DNA from: Sphingobacteriales bacterium 44-15
GTDB lineage: Bacteria > Bacteroidota > Bacteroidia > Chitinophagales > Chitinophagaceae
Assembly (NCBI GenBank): GCA_001899685.1
Contig: MKWG01000003.1
Location: 1-64,000 of the forward strand
Reading direction: 5' to 3'
DNA length: 64,000 nt
Shown: in pieces, positions 6,959 to 15,515 of the stretch
Layout: every line of letters starts with the position of its first letter
How positions within the stretch are numbered: the stretch's first letter is position 1
Program-made: the position numbers and the translations under genes
The notes under the pieces: model-generated
Told to the model about the DNA's origin: nothing
Databases searched by the model: none
What the model saw: only the letters and a program-made list of their open reading frames with translations

Positions 6959-9301
6959 ATGGTCAGATTCATTACCGGGTTTTTCTTTATAGGCCTGTTC
7001 CAGTCTTATGCCCTCGCACAGGTATCCGCTTCTTTACAGGGTCATATCCATGCAGAAGACGGCGCCCCGGCGGCGGGCGCCACTATCATCGTAAAAGAGT
7101 TAAAGGTGCAGACCCATGCAGACGACAACGGTCATTTTATTTTTAAAAACATCCCTGCAGGTTCCTACACGCTTACCGTAACACTTATCGGGTACGAACC
7201 ATTAAGCAGCGTTATTAAAGTAAGCAAAAACAACAATACGGATATTCACCTGTCGCTTCGTGTTAATTCCCTGCAATTGCAGCCCGTGGTAGTTACTGCT
7301 GAAAAGCGGGAAAGCGATCTGCAGGCGGTGCCAATGGCTGTTTCGGCTATCAGCGGCAGACAAATTGAAAGGCGGAAAATTACCGAAGTGGGCGACCTGC
7401 TGCTGTCTGTTCCCAACCTGATGACGATGAACGATGGCGCACCTTCTTTAAGTACTATTGCTATCAGGGGCATTCTTACTTTTTCCACAGATCCTGCCGT
7501 TGGGGTGTATGTGGACGGTGTACCGATGTTTGACGGGTATTCCAGCTCGCTGCAATTTCAGAACCTGGAAAGAATAGAAGTACTGCGGGGTCCGCAAAGT
7601 ACCTTATATGGAAGAAACGCCCTGGGAGGCATCATCAACATTATTACCCGCAAGCCGGATAATGCTTTGCACGGTTTTGCCGAAGCAGGTACAGGTAGTT
7701 ATGGCAGCCAGCGGTATGCGCTGGGATTATCCGGCCCGATTGTAAAAAATAAGCTGTTCGCCGGGTTCACCGGTCTGTATGATACCCGCAACGGATTCTA
7801 CACCAATTTATACAATAGTAAAAAATATGACAAGCCTGAAACCTGGAACGGCAATGCATACCTGAAATACCTTGTTTCCGATAAATTTTCACTGACCCTG
7901 AATGCGAAAGGCGAGTATAACAATATACGCGGCGCTTTTCCTTATGTGGTAAATGCCGACAGCGTTTTTAAACATCTCTATACGATCAATCAGAATGGCG
8001 CTAACCTGGAAAAAAGAAAACTGTACACCGCATCGCTGACTGCACAATATAAAACAAAATCAACGCAGTTTTCCTCTACTACCGCCTATACCTACCTGAG
8101 CGATACGTATGAGGATTATGATGCTGATTACAGTCCATATAACATGGTCACTTTTGAAATGCCCCTGCAAAAGCAAAAAACATTTACCCAGGATTTTCGC
8201 ATGACGGGTGACTATGGTAAGCATATAAAACTGACCGCCGGCATTTTTGGGTTCATAGACACAAAACCATCTCAAACGGTGTACAAATATGGTGAAGATG
8301 CGGTTATAATGGATCCGAACGCGCCTTATACCAGCAATATTTATGCAGAGAGAAAAATATACGGAATTGCAGGATACGCCAACCTGGATTATGCAATAAA
8401 CGATCAATGGACCCTTACCGGCGGGCTGCGTTATGACTATGATAGCCGCAATCTTTCGTTTTCCACGGATTTTGTGAAACCGCCCGATCCCTCAATGGTG
8501 ATTACGCCTGAACAAAAATTAAAAGGCAATGACAAGGCATTTTCTCCCAGGCTTAGCGTAAGCTTTAAACCCGGCACAGACAAAATGATCTATGCCACTT
8601 ATTCAAGGGGATTTCATGCCGGTGGCTTCAATCAATATACCAGCGATCCTGATCTGCTGAACTATAAACCGGAATATACCGACAATTTTGAGCTGGGCTT
8701 CAAATCGGAATGGTTTGATCACCGCCTGCGGGCTAATGCCGCTCTTTTTTATACCGACTGGAAGGACCAGCAGCAGACATTAATGCTTCCCCAGAATGCT
8801 ACGGAAAACGTGGGACATCTCGTCAACAAGGGGGCAGAGCTGGAGCTGACAGGGCTGCTGGCAAAAGGGCTGGAGCTGAATTATAACCTGGGCGTTGTGC
8901 AGTCTGAGTACAAAACGCTGATACTACCCGATGATTCCGGCAGCGATAATAAAAATTACAAAGGCAATAAGCAGGTGTTTACCCCTGCGTTTACTTCCGC
9001 TATTTCTTTGAGCTACCGTTACAGCTTCAATGATCACAGCAGCCTGTATGTTTCTCCCGAATGGAAATACCTGGGTAAGCAATACATGACCTATTATAAC
9101 GACCTGGTGCAGGATCCTTTCAGCCTCGTAAATGCATCGCTCGGTTTTCAATACCGTTTCATGGAGATTAGCCTGTGGGCAAAAAATATCAGTAACGCCC
9201 GTTACCTGGCCTTTGCCTATGCCACACAAACAGGAGCAACGTCTCCCGTGCTGCTGGGTATGCCGCGCATGTATGGTGTAACGCTTAAAGCGAGATTTTA
9301 A
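6959..9301 (+). CDS. TonB-dependent siderophore-type receptor
   Basis: This 780-residue outer-membrane importer has a signal peptide (1 to about 20) and a carboxypeptidase-regulatory-like domain (about 23-100, 'GHIHAEDGAPAAGATIIVKE'). The plug domain contains 'VVVTAEKRESDLQAVPMAVS', 'VYVDGVPMFDG' and 'LERIEVLRGPQSTLYGRNAL'. The 22-strand barrel ends in the canonical aromatic terminus 'TLKARF'. The plug wording is close to FyuA-type siderophore receptors rather than SusC-type glycan receptors. It is divergent from the PchR-like regulator and is followed by the ABC export genes. Substrate identity is inferred. Confidence 0.85.
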   Translation: MVRFITGFFFIGLFQSYALAQVSASLQGHIHAEDGAPAAGATIIVKELKVQTHADDNGHFIFKNIPAGSYTLTVTLIGYEPLSSVIKVSKNNNTDIHLSLRVNSLQLQPVVVTAEKRESDLQAVPMAVSAISGRQIERRKITEVGDLLLSVPNLMTMNDGAPSLSTIAIRGILTFSTDPAVGVYVDGVPMFDGYSSSLQFQNLERIEVLRGPQSTLYGRNALGGIINIITRKPDNALHGFAEAGTGSYGSQRYALGLSGPIVKNKLFAGFTGLYDTRNGFYTNLYNSKKYDKPETWNGNAYLKYLVSDKFSLTLNAKGEYNNIRGAFPYVVNADSVFKHLYTINQNGANLEKRKLYTASLTAQYKTKSTQFSSTTAYTYLSDTYEDYDADYSPYNMVTFEMPLQKQKTFTQDFRMTGDYGKHIKLTAGIFGFIDTKPSQTVYKYGEDAVIMDPNAPYTSNIYAERKIYGIAGYANLDYAINDQWTLTGGLRYDYDSRNLSFSTDFVKPPDPSMVITPEQKLKGNDKAFSPRLSVSFKPGTDKMIYATYSRGFHAGGFNQYTSDPDLLNYKPEYTDNFELGFKSEWFDHRLRANAALFYTDWKDQQQTLMLPQNATENVGHLVNKGAELELTGLLAKGLELNYNLGVVQSEYKTLILPDDSGSDNKNYKGNKQVFTPAFTSAISLSYRYSFNDHSSLYVSPEWKYLGKQYMTYYNDLVQDPFSLVNASLGFQYRFMEISLWAKNISNARYLAFAYATQTGATSPVLLGMPRMYGVTLKARF

Positions 9302-9312
9302 GAGATTAAAAT

Positions 9313-9410
9313 AGTGTTATGTTAAAACGTGAAACGGCAACCTGTCGGCAGGCAGGCGACAAAGGTGAGATCTCACATTTATCGTTTCACTTTTCACAAA
9401 GAAATAAGGC
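9313..9410 (+). repeat. Interspersed palindromic repeat, family 1
   Basis: The 35-nt tail at 9372-9406 (ctcacatttatc...) matches 53725-53759 at 32 of 35 positions. The head (tatgttaaaacgtgaaacg) resembles an 18-mer shared exactly by copies at 13662, 32405 and 53686. The element lies between the receptor and ABC genes, with the head and tail partly complementary. Confidence 0.65.
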
Positions 9411-9455
9411 AATCATCTTTTCGTTGCGGATCAAAATAAAAAAAAGATATAATCT

Positions 9456-10361
9456 ATGCAGCTCGTTATAAAAAATCTTTCCAAAACCTATCCAAACGGC
9501 AAACAGGCTTTAAACAATGTTTCTCTGACTATCGGCACAGGAATGTTTGGGCTGTTGGGGCAGAACGGCGCAGGGAAATCCACGTTGATGCGCACTATTG
9601 CGACCCTGCAGGACGCCGATAGCGGGAGTATTTTCCTGAACGATATTGATGTGCTGAAGCAGCCGCAGGAAATACGAAAAATACTTGGCTACCTGCCGCA
9701 GGATTTTGGCGTTTACCAGAATGTTTCTGCCGAAGAAATGCTGGATCATATCGCCGACATGAAAGGCATCGGTATAAGATCCGAACGCACGACAGCCGTT
9801 GCTGATTTATTGAAAAGAGTTAACCTGTATGATGTGCGAAAAAAAAAGCTCGGTTCTTATTCCGGCGGCATGAAGCAGCGTTTCGGCATAGCGCAGGCAT
9901 TGCTGGGCAGTCCTAAACTTATTATCGTGGATGAGCCAACGGCCGGGCTGGATCCGCTGGAACGTAACCGGTTCTATAACCTGCTTAGCGAAATAGGCGA
10001 AAATACCATTGTTATACTATCCACCCATATTGTAGAAGACGTATCAACACTTTGTAATGATATGGCCATCATTGGTAACGGTGAGGTGTTGAAAGCCGGG
10101 AAGCCCGCTGATATTGAAAATGAATTGCGCGGGCAGCTTTGGGAAAAAGAGATCAGCAAGCAGGCGCTGCCGTCTTACCAGCAGCGGGGTCTGCAGATCA
10201 TCTCCAACAGGTTTCATGCAGGCAGGTTGATCATCACCGTACTGAGTGATATTGCACCTGACGAAACCTTTACGCCAAAGACGCCTTCCCTTGAAGACGC
10301 TTACTTCAGGTTGCTTACCAATGATCCGCTTACTTCTAAAAAAGTGCCCGCCCATGTTTAA
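9456..10361 (+). CDS. ABC transporter ATP-binding protein
   Basis: This 301-residue cytoplasmic ATPase has a Walker A motif (GQNGAGKST, residues 35-43), an ABC signature (YSGGMKQR) and a Walker B/D-loop (LIIVDEPTAGLDP). A C-terminal tail of about 90 residues follows the H-loop (STHIVEDV). Its stop codon overlaps the start of the fused permease gene by 8 bp, so the two are translationally coupled. Domain order is that of Nat/CcmA-type ABC-2 exporters. It should power the permease encoded next. Confidence 0.9.
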   Translation: MQLVIKNLSKTYPNGKQALNNVSLTIGTGMFGLLGQNGAGKSTLMRTIATLQDADSGSIFLNDIDVLKQPQEIRKILGYLPQDFGVYQNVSAEEMLDHIADMKGIGIRSERTTAVADLLKRVNLYDVRKKKLGSYSGGMKQRFGIAQALLGSPKLIIVDEPTAGLDPLERNRFYNLLSEIGENTIVILSTHIVEDVSTLCNDMAIIGNGEVLKAGKPADIENELRGQLWEKEISKQALPSYQQRGLQIISNRFHAGRLIITVLSDIAPDETFTPKTPSLEDAYFRLLTNDPLTSKKVPAHV

Positions 10362-13300
10362 TACCGTCTTTTCTTTTGAAATAAAGCAGCAACTGAAAAA
10401 GCCTTTTACCTGGGTGTTCCTGCTGCTTATGATCTCACAGGGTGTTTATTATATGCATCACTCGGGGGAATTTTACAGCGCAGACAAGACCTACTCCAAT
10501 GCCCCTGCCATCCTGTACACCGTACTGGCGGGCATGGGTTATATCGGCTTTATTGTAACCGCGATACTCGGTGGCAGTGCGCTCGGCAAGGACATAGATA
10601 ACCGCACATCAGCGATCCTGTACACCACAAGATCGGGTGAACGTTCTTTTTTCTGGGCAAGATATGCAGGATCCTTTACCGTACTGCTCCTTTTGTATGC
10701 CGGCTACCTGCTGGGAATCATTCTTTACAATTATTTACCGGCGCCAAATCTCGGCCCTTTTTCTTGGATATCATTGGGAAGAGCAGCCCTGCTTATTTTT
10801 TTACCCAATGTATTTGTATTGTTTTCGCTCTGTGTGGCTGTGTCGGTATTAGCCAAAAGCAGCAAGAGCGCTTATGGCGTAGCGCTAGCCGGTATGCTGC
10901 TGATGATCTTTGCCGAAACCAGTTTTAGCAGCAGTCCGAACGTTGTGCTTGCAGATCCTACCGCGTTCTCAGTGCTGCACAACCAGTTGGAACACCTTTC
11001 CCCGCTGGAAAAAAATACGTTTACGCCTCCCTTTTCCGGGTTATTGTTATATAACCGGCTGATATGGGTAGGGATTGGTTTACTGTTATTACTTATGGCA
11101 AGCCGGCGTTTCTCTTTCACCTGGTTCAGCCAGGCAGGCAGCAAATCAAAAAAGCGGGTGGAGGAAAAAGATGGACCGGCAGTTTTATCTGTTAATTCCA
11201 ACACTGGTATTATAAAATCCGGGCAGTCATTTTCTTTAAAAGCATACTGGAAAAAAGTAAGCTCGCTTTGCTGGCTGGAATTTAAAAGCGTTACACGCCC
11301 GGTGGGGTTCAGGCTTTTTCTTTCACTGATCCTTATTATCTATATCTGTTATATTGCCGTATGGCAGCAGCAATATTATTCGGCAGCGCCTACTTTACCC
11401 GTTACACTTGAAATTACCGGTGTTGTGTTGCCTTTGTCCTTTTATTTTCTCCTGTTCCTCATTATCAATACAACAGAACTGTTATTCCGCAACAGCAGCT
11501 CGGGCTTCTGGCAGATCAGTGATGCCTTGCCTGTGCCTACCTGGGTAACGGTGCTTTCAAAGATCATAGCTATGCTGGGCGTGGCGCTGGTGATGACTTT
11601 TTGCCTCATGCTTTTCGGTATGCTGGTGCAGGCGGCCAAAGGATATTATCATTTTGAGACCGGCATTTATTTCAGGGAGCTTTTTATCCGCTGGATGCCC
11701 AAGTATCTTTTATATATTTTGCTGACTGTTTTTGTTGCCGGTCTTACTGCCAACCGGTATGCCACGCACTGGATAACCATTCTGTTTTTAATTTTTAGCG
11801 TGATCCTCCACGAAACAGAGGCTATAGAACAGCACAGGTTCAATTATATGTTTTCTCCGGGCAGCGGACTGGCTACCGACATGAACGGCAGCAGCATCTT
11901 TGGGGCAGCGCACGGCTGGTTCATGTTGTACTGGTTTTCACTGGCGATAGCGCTGCTGTCTGTTGCGTTGTGGGTATGGCAAAGAGGTACGCCTGTCAGC
12001 CTTGCAAAACGGATGAACAAAAGAATGACGCTCAATCCTGTACTGGTAACACTTTTCATAGCAGGTGTCGTAGGTTTTATTTGTTGCGAAAAAAAAATTT
12101 ATCAGACCATCAATGTAGAAAATAAATTCCAGACCAAAGCTGAAGAAAGAGCTGAAGAAGCTTTGTATGAAAAGACCTATGGGCAATATCGTGCATATCC
12201 CCAACCAATTGTAAAGAATATTGATCTGGTATTGGATATGTATCCTGAAAACAGGAAGCTGCAGTACGCTGCCAGCCTGCTGCTGTCTAACCCATCAACC
12301 ATCCCCATTGATACCTTGCATCTGGAATGGATGGATTTCTCTGTTATGGACAGTTTTGCAATAAAAGGATATACGTTAAGTCTTTTTAAAAGAGATACCG
12401 TTCTGCGTCACAATATATATGTGCTTGACCATTCCTTACTTCCGGGGGACAGCATTCAATGTAATGTTTCGGGAAGCCTGCAGTACCGGGGCTTTACCAA
12501 TGATGATCCGCAAAAAGAGCTTTGCTTTAATGGCAGCTTCCTGTCGCGCAATTTCATTCCCTTTTTCGGGTATGATGACAGGCGTGAGCTCAAAGAAAAC
12601 CAATACAGGGTGCAGCACGGGTTTTCAAAATTAGCTTCCCGTTTGCCTGACGCAGCAGACCAGATAGCGGGTAAGCAGCTCTTTGCCTCTACCCAGGCCG
12701 GCAGGATGCATTATACACTTACTGTCAGCACCAGCGCCGGACAAAACATTGTCGCACCGGGAAAGCTGCAGAAAGAATGGCGGTCCGGCAACCGGCATTA
12801 CTACCGGTTCAGCAGTCAGCAATCTGCATTATTTGACTTTTCTGTCCTTTCAGCCGCTTATGCTGTTACAAAACAGCCGGTGAATATTGCAGGAAAAACC
12901 ATAGATGTGGAGATATACTATCACCCTGCACACTACAGGAATGTGGCGCATTTTATAGCCTCCGCGAGAGAAGCGTTAACCTATTTAAACAATTTGCTGG
13001 GCGATTATCCCTATTCCACACTGTGCATTGCGGAAAGACCTCACTATGATGAAGAGCTATATGCGTATGAGAACATCATTGTATTGCCCGAAAATCATGG
13101 CTGGCTTGCCGACGTACGCAAGCAGGAAGACCAGGATTACCTGCGTTATGTCACTACGCGAAAGATCGCGGAGCAATATATGCGGCAGGCAAATATCAGC
13201 CGCACGCAGGGTTACCCGGTAATTACAAATTCCATCCCCGCCTACATAGCCCTGCAGCAACAGCAGCAATTGTATGGAGCAGCTTCCGTTCAAAAGCGCC

Positions 13301-13641
13301 TGGAGAAGAATTATGACATTTACCTGAAAGGTCGTGCGAAGGAAGAAAATGCAGAGCCTTTGCTGCTGCAAAGCGATGAGCAGTCCGCTTATGTATCTGA
13401 GCAAAAAGGCAGTTACGCATTATATAAGCTAAGTAGGGTTGCCGGCGCTCCGGCAGTCAATAATGCTATAAGAGCTTTTCTTGATTCAGCAAAGATGGCG
13501 ACTCTGCCGGTAAATGCCGGGCTGTTTTACAGGGAATTACAGGCGGCTGTCGGCATCGAACACACAATCTTCCTGCGATCAGCTTTTGAAAGTACGGATA
13601 TGCTCAAACCCGAAAGAGATATAACCGGTGGAGATAAGTAA
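10354..13641 (+). CDS. ABC-2 permease fused to an inactive M1-peptidase-like domain
   Basis: The ATG at 10354 overlaps the ATPase stop by 8 bp (1095 residues). The first half has two blocks of membrane helices typical of ABC-2 permeases, roughly residues 15-280 and 330-590, joined by a Lys/Glu-rich linker. The second half (about 640-1095) has the M1 aminopeptidase layout. The zinc motif is absent: where HExxH is expected the sequence is R936-K-I-A-E940, and the third ligand Glu, expected 19 residues on, is Asn959. The following A-Y pair and upstream 'YPYSTLCIAERP' segment are kept, so the fold is probably intact but non-catalytic. A binding or gating role is inferred. Confidence 0.8.
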   Translation: MFNTVFSFEIKQQLKKPFTWVFLLLMISQGVYYMHHSGEFYSADKTYSNAPAILYTVLAGMGYIGFIVTAILGGSALGKDIDNRTSAILYTTRSGERSFFWARYAGSFTVLLLLYAGYLLGIILYNYLPAPNLGPFSWISLGRAALLIFLPNVFVLFSLCVAVSVLAKSSKSAYGVALAGMLLMIFAETSFSSSPNVVLADPTAFSVLHNQLEHLSPLEKNTFTPPFSGLLLYNRLIWVGIGLLLLLMASRRFSFTWFSQAGSKSKKRVEEKDGPAVLSVNSNTGIIKSGQSFSLKAYWKKVSSLCWLEFKSVTRPVGFRLFLSLILIIYICYIAVWQQQYYSAAPTLPVTLEITGVVLPLSFYFLLFLIINTTELLFRNSSSGFWQISDALPVPTWVTVLSKIIAMLGVALVMTFCLMLFGMLVQAAKGYYHFETGIYFRELFIRWMPKYLLYILLTVFVAGLTANRYATHWITILFLIFSVILHETEAIEQHRFNYMFSPGSGLATDMNGSSIFGAAHGWFMLYWFSLAIALLSVALWVWQRGTPVSLAKRMNKRMTLNPVLVTLFIAGVVGFICCEKKIYQTINVENKFQTKAEERAEEALYEKTYGQYRAYPQPIVKNIDLVLDMYPENRKLQYAASLLLSNPSTIPIDTLHLEWMDFSVMDSFAIKGYTLSLFKRDTVLRHNIYVLDHSLLPGDSIQCNVSGSLQYRGFTNDDPQKELCFNGSFLSRNFIPFFGYDDRRELKENQYRVQHGFSKLASRLPDAADQIAGKQLFASTQAGRMHYTLTVSTSAGQNIVAPGKLQKEWRSGNRHYYRFSSQQSALFDFSVLSAAYAVTKQPVNIAGKTIDVEIYYHPAHYRNVAHFIASAREALTYLNNLLGDYPYSTLCIAERPHYDEELYAYENIIVLPENHGWLADVRKQEDQDYLRYVTTRKIAEQYMRQANISRTQGYPVITNSIPAYIALQQQQQLYGAASVQKRLEKNYDIYLKGRAKEENAEPLLLQSDEQSAYVSEQKGSYALYKLSRVAGAPAVNNAIRAFLDSAKMATLPVNAGLFYRELQAAVGIEHTIFLRSAFESTDMLKPERDITGGDK

Positions 13642-13660
13642 CCGGGCATTAACAATTATA

Positions 13661-13741
13661 CTATGTCAAACGTGAAACGTGAGTGGTGAGATTTAGAAGC
13701 TCGTTTTCCCCTTCACTTTTCACATCTCACGCTTCACGAAA
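13661..13741 (+). repeat. Interspersed palindromic repeat, family 1
   Basis: It begins with the 18-mer tatgtcaaacgtgaaacg, identical to copies at 32405 and 53686. It ends with ttcacttttcacatctc and cgcttcacg, complementary in outline to the head, so the transcript could fold into a long imperfect hairpin between the permease and methyltransferase genes. Confidence 0.7.
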
Positions 13742-13752
13742 ATAATCGCCGC

Positions 13753-14586
13753 ATGAAGAAAGTAAAATTAAATATCCAGGATAATATTGCTGATACTTTG
13801 CTCATTACGTTGTATGCAAAATCGGTAGAGACAAAGAAGAAAGATCCTCTCATCTGCGACCCGGTTGCCTGTAAGCTGGTACAAAAAATAGACTACGATT
13901 TTTCAAAGTATAAGAACAAAACAGCCAGTTCTGTGGGGGTCGCTATCCGTGCATCACATTTTGACCGTGTGGTAACACAATTTATTAAAACACACAATAA
14001 TCCCGTGGTAGTATTGATCGGCTGCGGGTTAGACGCAAGAGTACAACGGATCGGAAACATAGCCGGTAAAGCCGTTTTTTATGAGCTTGATATTGAAGAG
14101 GTAATAAATCTCCGCAGGCAATTGCTGCCGCCTGCCGAAAACGAGCATTACATTGCTGCCTCCATGCTGGCAACAGGATGGATGGATGAGCTTCGGGCAA
14201 AGCATTCTTCAGGTGATTTCATTTTTATTATAGAAGGTGTGCTGATGTATTTTAGTGAAGCCGGCAATAAGTTCGTATTTACTGCATTGGCTGAACGATT
14301 CAGGGGAGCGGAAATTCATTTTGATATGCTGAATAAATGGATGAGCACAAAATCATCCATACATGATACGGTAAGCAGAACTAACGCAAAATTTGTTTTC
14401 GGTATTAACGATGAAAAGGAAATAGAACAATGGCATCCTGCCTTGAAACATAAGCGCACTTATCTTTTCAATGAATTTAAAGGATGGCGGAGAATGGGTT
14501 TTGTGCTGACGACATTGATGAGCATTATTCCTGTTATGAAAACCTCATCAAGATTAATGACTTATGCAATCAATAACAAAGCATAA
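13753..14586 (+). CDS. LCM-family class I SAM-dependent methyltransferase
   Basis: This 277-residue soluble protein has the leucine-carboxyl-methyltransferase family hallmark GCGLDAR (residues 90-96) following a beta strand (VVVLIG), then 'FYELDIEEVI' (acidic SAM-ribose ligand) and 'FIIEGVLMYF' (motif after the active-site region). Bacterial members methylate small molecules or carboxylates, and many sit in biosynthetic clusters; polyketide- and siderophore-linked examples exist. Here it is the last gene after the receptor/ABC operon, 111 bp downstream and separated by a repeat. Whether it modifies the transported compound is inference. Confidence 0.75.
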   Translation: MKKVKLNIQDNIADTLLITLYAKSVETKKKDPLICDPVACKLVQKIDYDFSKYKNKTASSVGVAIRASHFDRVVTQFIKTHNNPVVVLIGCGLDARVQRIGNIAGKAVFYELDIEEVINLRRQLLPPAENEHYIAASMLATGWMDELRAKHSSGDFIFIIEGVLMYFSEAGNKFVFTALAERFRGAEIHFDMLNKWMSTKSSIHDTVSRTNAKFVFGINDEKEIEQWHPALKHKRTYLFNEFKGWRRMGFVLTTLMSIIPVMKTSSRLMTYAINNKA

Positions 14587-14662
14587 GAATCAGAGAGGAT
14601 TTACCAACGGTATGCCGCCATACAGGCTACAGCAATCTTTAGAAGAGATGATCATATTAGGT

Positions 14663-14779
14663 TCAGACGGGAAATGACCAAACAGGATACAAGTTTTCTG
14701 CGCTCTCGTCATTACCTCCATTCCTGTAATTTTTAGGCTTTTTAAGAAAGAACAAAAGCCCCATACTTTTTTCAAGCAT
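14663..14779 (-). pseudogene. N-terminal stub of a tyrosine recombinase (integrase remnant)
   Basis: A 38-codon frame starts at the ATG at 14779, preceded by a purine-rich caggag. The first ~22 residues (MLEKSMGLLFFLKKPKNY) match the conserved start of Bacteroidetes mobile-element integrases (arm-binding domain). The match then ends abruptly and the frame stops after FPV. The stub points away from the tRNA-Ser at 15029-15117, the arrangement of an integrated island. The remainder of the integrase and the core element are absent. Identification rests on this short signature. Confidence 0.6.
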
Positions 14780-14971
14780 AATACTCCTGATTTTCGTTAA
14801 CAAATATCGAAATGGGCTTTTTTAAGACAAGATGTACAGTAGCTGAACCCCTTACTGGGAGCGGGTTTCAGCGGAAACCGTAGCGTACTTTTTTTAGGTT
14901 TTGAGTACTCTGCGATTTACGCGTGTTTTATTTGAAAGTATTTGTGCGTTTTTGACGGGGAGGGAAATAAA

Positions 14972-15004
14972 AAAAGCCCGTCAATACTGCATTTGAGGGC
15001 TTTT
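14972..15004 (-). terminator. Terminator of the tRNA-Ser gene
   Basis: Arms aaaagccc and gggctttt pair around a 17-nt loop. Read on the minus strand the hairpin ends in a run of Ts, immediately downstream of the tRNA. Confidence 0.7.
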
Positions 15005-15028
15005 GAAAAGATTTGATTATTATTACTG

Positions 15029-15117
15029 CGGTGAGGGCGGGATTCGAACCCGCGGTACAGAGTTACCCGTACGGCAGTTTAGCAAACTACTGATTTCAGC
15101 CACTCATCCACCTCACC
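15029..15117 (-). tRNA. tRNA-Ser (anticodon GCU)
   Basis: The 89-nt minus-strand sequence folds as a class II tRNA. The acceptor stem is GGTGAGG/CCTCACC with discriminator G, the anticodon loop is TTTGCTAA with anticodon GCT (codons AGC/AGU), the variable arm is long (CCGTACGGGTAACTCTGTACCG) in two blocks, and the T-arm is GGGTTCGAATCCC. The CCA end is not encoded. It probably served as the integration site of the element whose integrase stub lies downstream. Confidence 0.95.
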
Positions 15118-15136
15118 GTCCTGTTTGAAAGGACGG

Positions 15137-15168
15137 CAAAAATAGGGGGAATCATCAGAAAAGCCAAA
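15137..15168 (-). promoter_or_regulatory. Promoter of the tRNA-Ser gene
   Basis: On the minus strand TTTG (15168-15165) is followed after 20 nt by TATTTTTG (15144-15137), a full match to the Bacteroidetes promoter consensus. The tRNA begins 20 bp downstream. A 7-bp hairpin (ccgtcct/aggacgg, 15116-15136) overlaps the tRNA 5' end and may be part of the precursor leader. Confidence 0.75.
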
Positions 15169-15170
15169 TA

Positions 15171-15446
15171 TTAAAATCGCTTTACTGTAAAATTTTTAAA
15201 GCCTTTCACCGTACTGTCAGATACCTGCAATTCTTTTACTTCTGCACGCGGCGGCCCCAGCCGGCACCATTCCAATAATGCATTTACCTGCTCTTCCTCC
15301 CCTTCGGCAACCAGCTCTACCCCGCCATCAGTCCTGTTCCACACTTCTCCGTTCACGCCCAGCGCAATAGCTCTTTCTTTGGTGCTGGCCCTGTAAAATA
15401 CCCCCTGCACTTTGCCGGCAATGACAGCTCTTTTACTTACAATCAT
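15171..15446 (-). CDS. acyP: Acylphosphatase
   Basis: This 91-residue protein has the whole acylphosphatase fold. It hydrolyses carboxyl-phosphate bonds such as acetyl phosphate. The catalytic Arg19 is in the loop 'GKVQGVFYRAST' and the catalytic Asn37 is in 'GEVWNRTDGGVE'. The ATG at 15446 is chosen over an upstream one because the latter would place the start inside the dnaA terminator. It is downstream of dnaA on the same strand but separated from it by the terminator at 15473-15494. Confidence 0.92.
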   Translation of the reverse strand: MIVSKRAVIAGKVQGVFYRASTKERAIALGVNGEVWNRTDGGVELVAEGEEEQVNALLEWCRLGPPRAEVKELQVSDSTVKGFKNFTVKRF

Positions 15447-15472
15447 TATAGTTTTCTTTAGAACACATAAAA

Positions 15473-15494
15473 AAAGCTCCTTCCCAGGAGCTTT
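15473..15494 (-). terminator. Terminator downstream of dnaA
   Basis: Arms aaagctcc and ggagcttt around a 6-nt loop are followed by a T-run when read leftward. It lies between the dnaA stop and the acyP start. Confidence 0.75.
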
Positions 15495-15515
15495 CTTCAT
15501 TGCAATATTTTTTCA

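Noticed and set aside
14590-14775. 61-codon minus-strand frame as a bacteriocin-like precursor (LKITGMEVMTRAQ wording)
   Set aside because: The other frame over the same DNA starts with an exact integrase N-terminus and a better start context, so the resemblance to a leader peptide is probably accidental.
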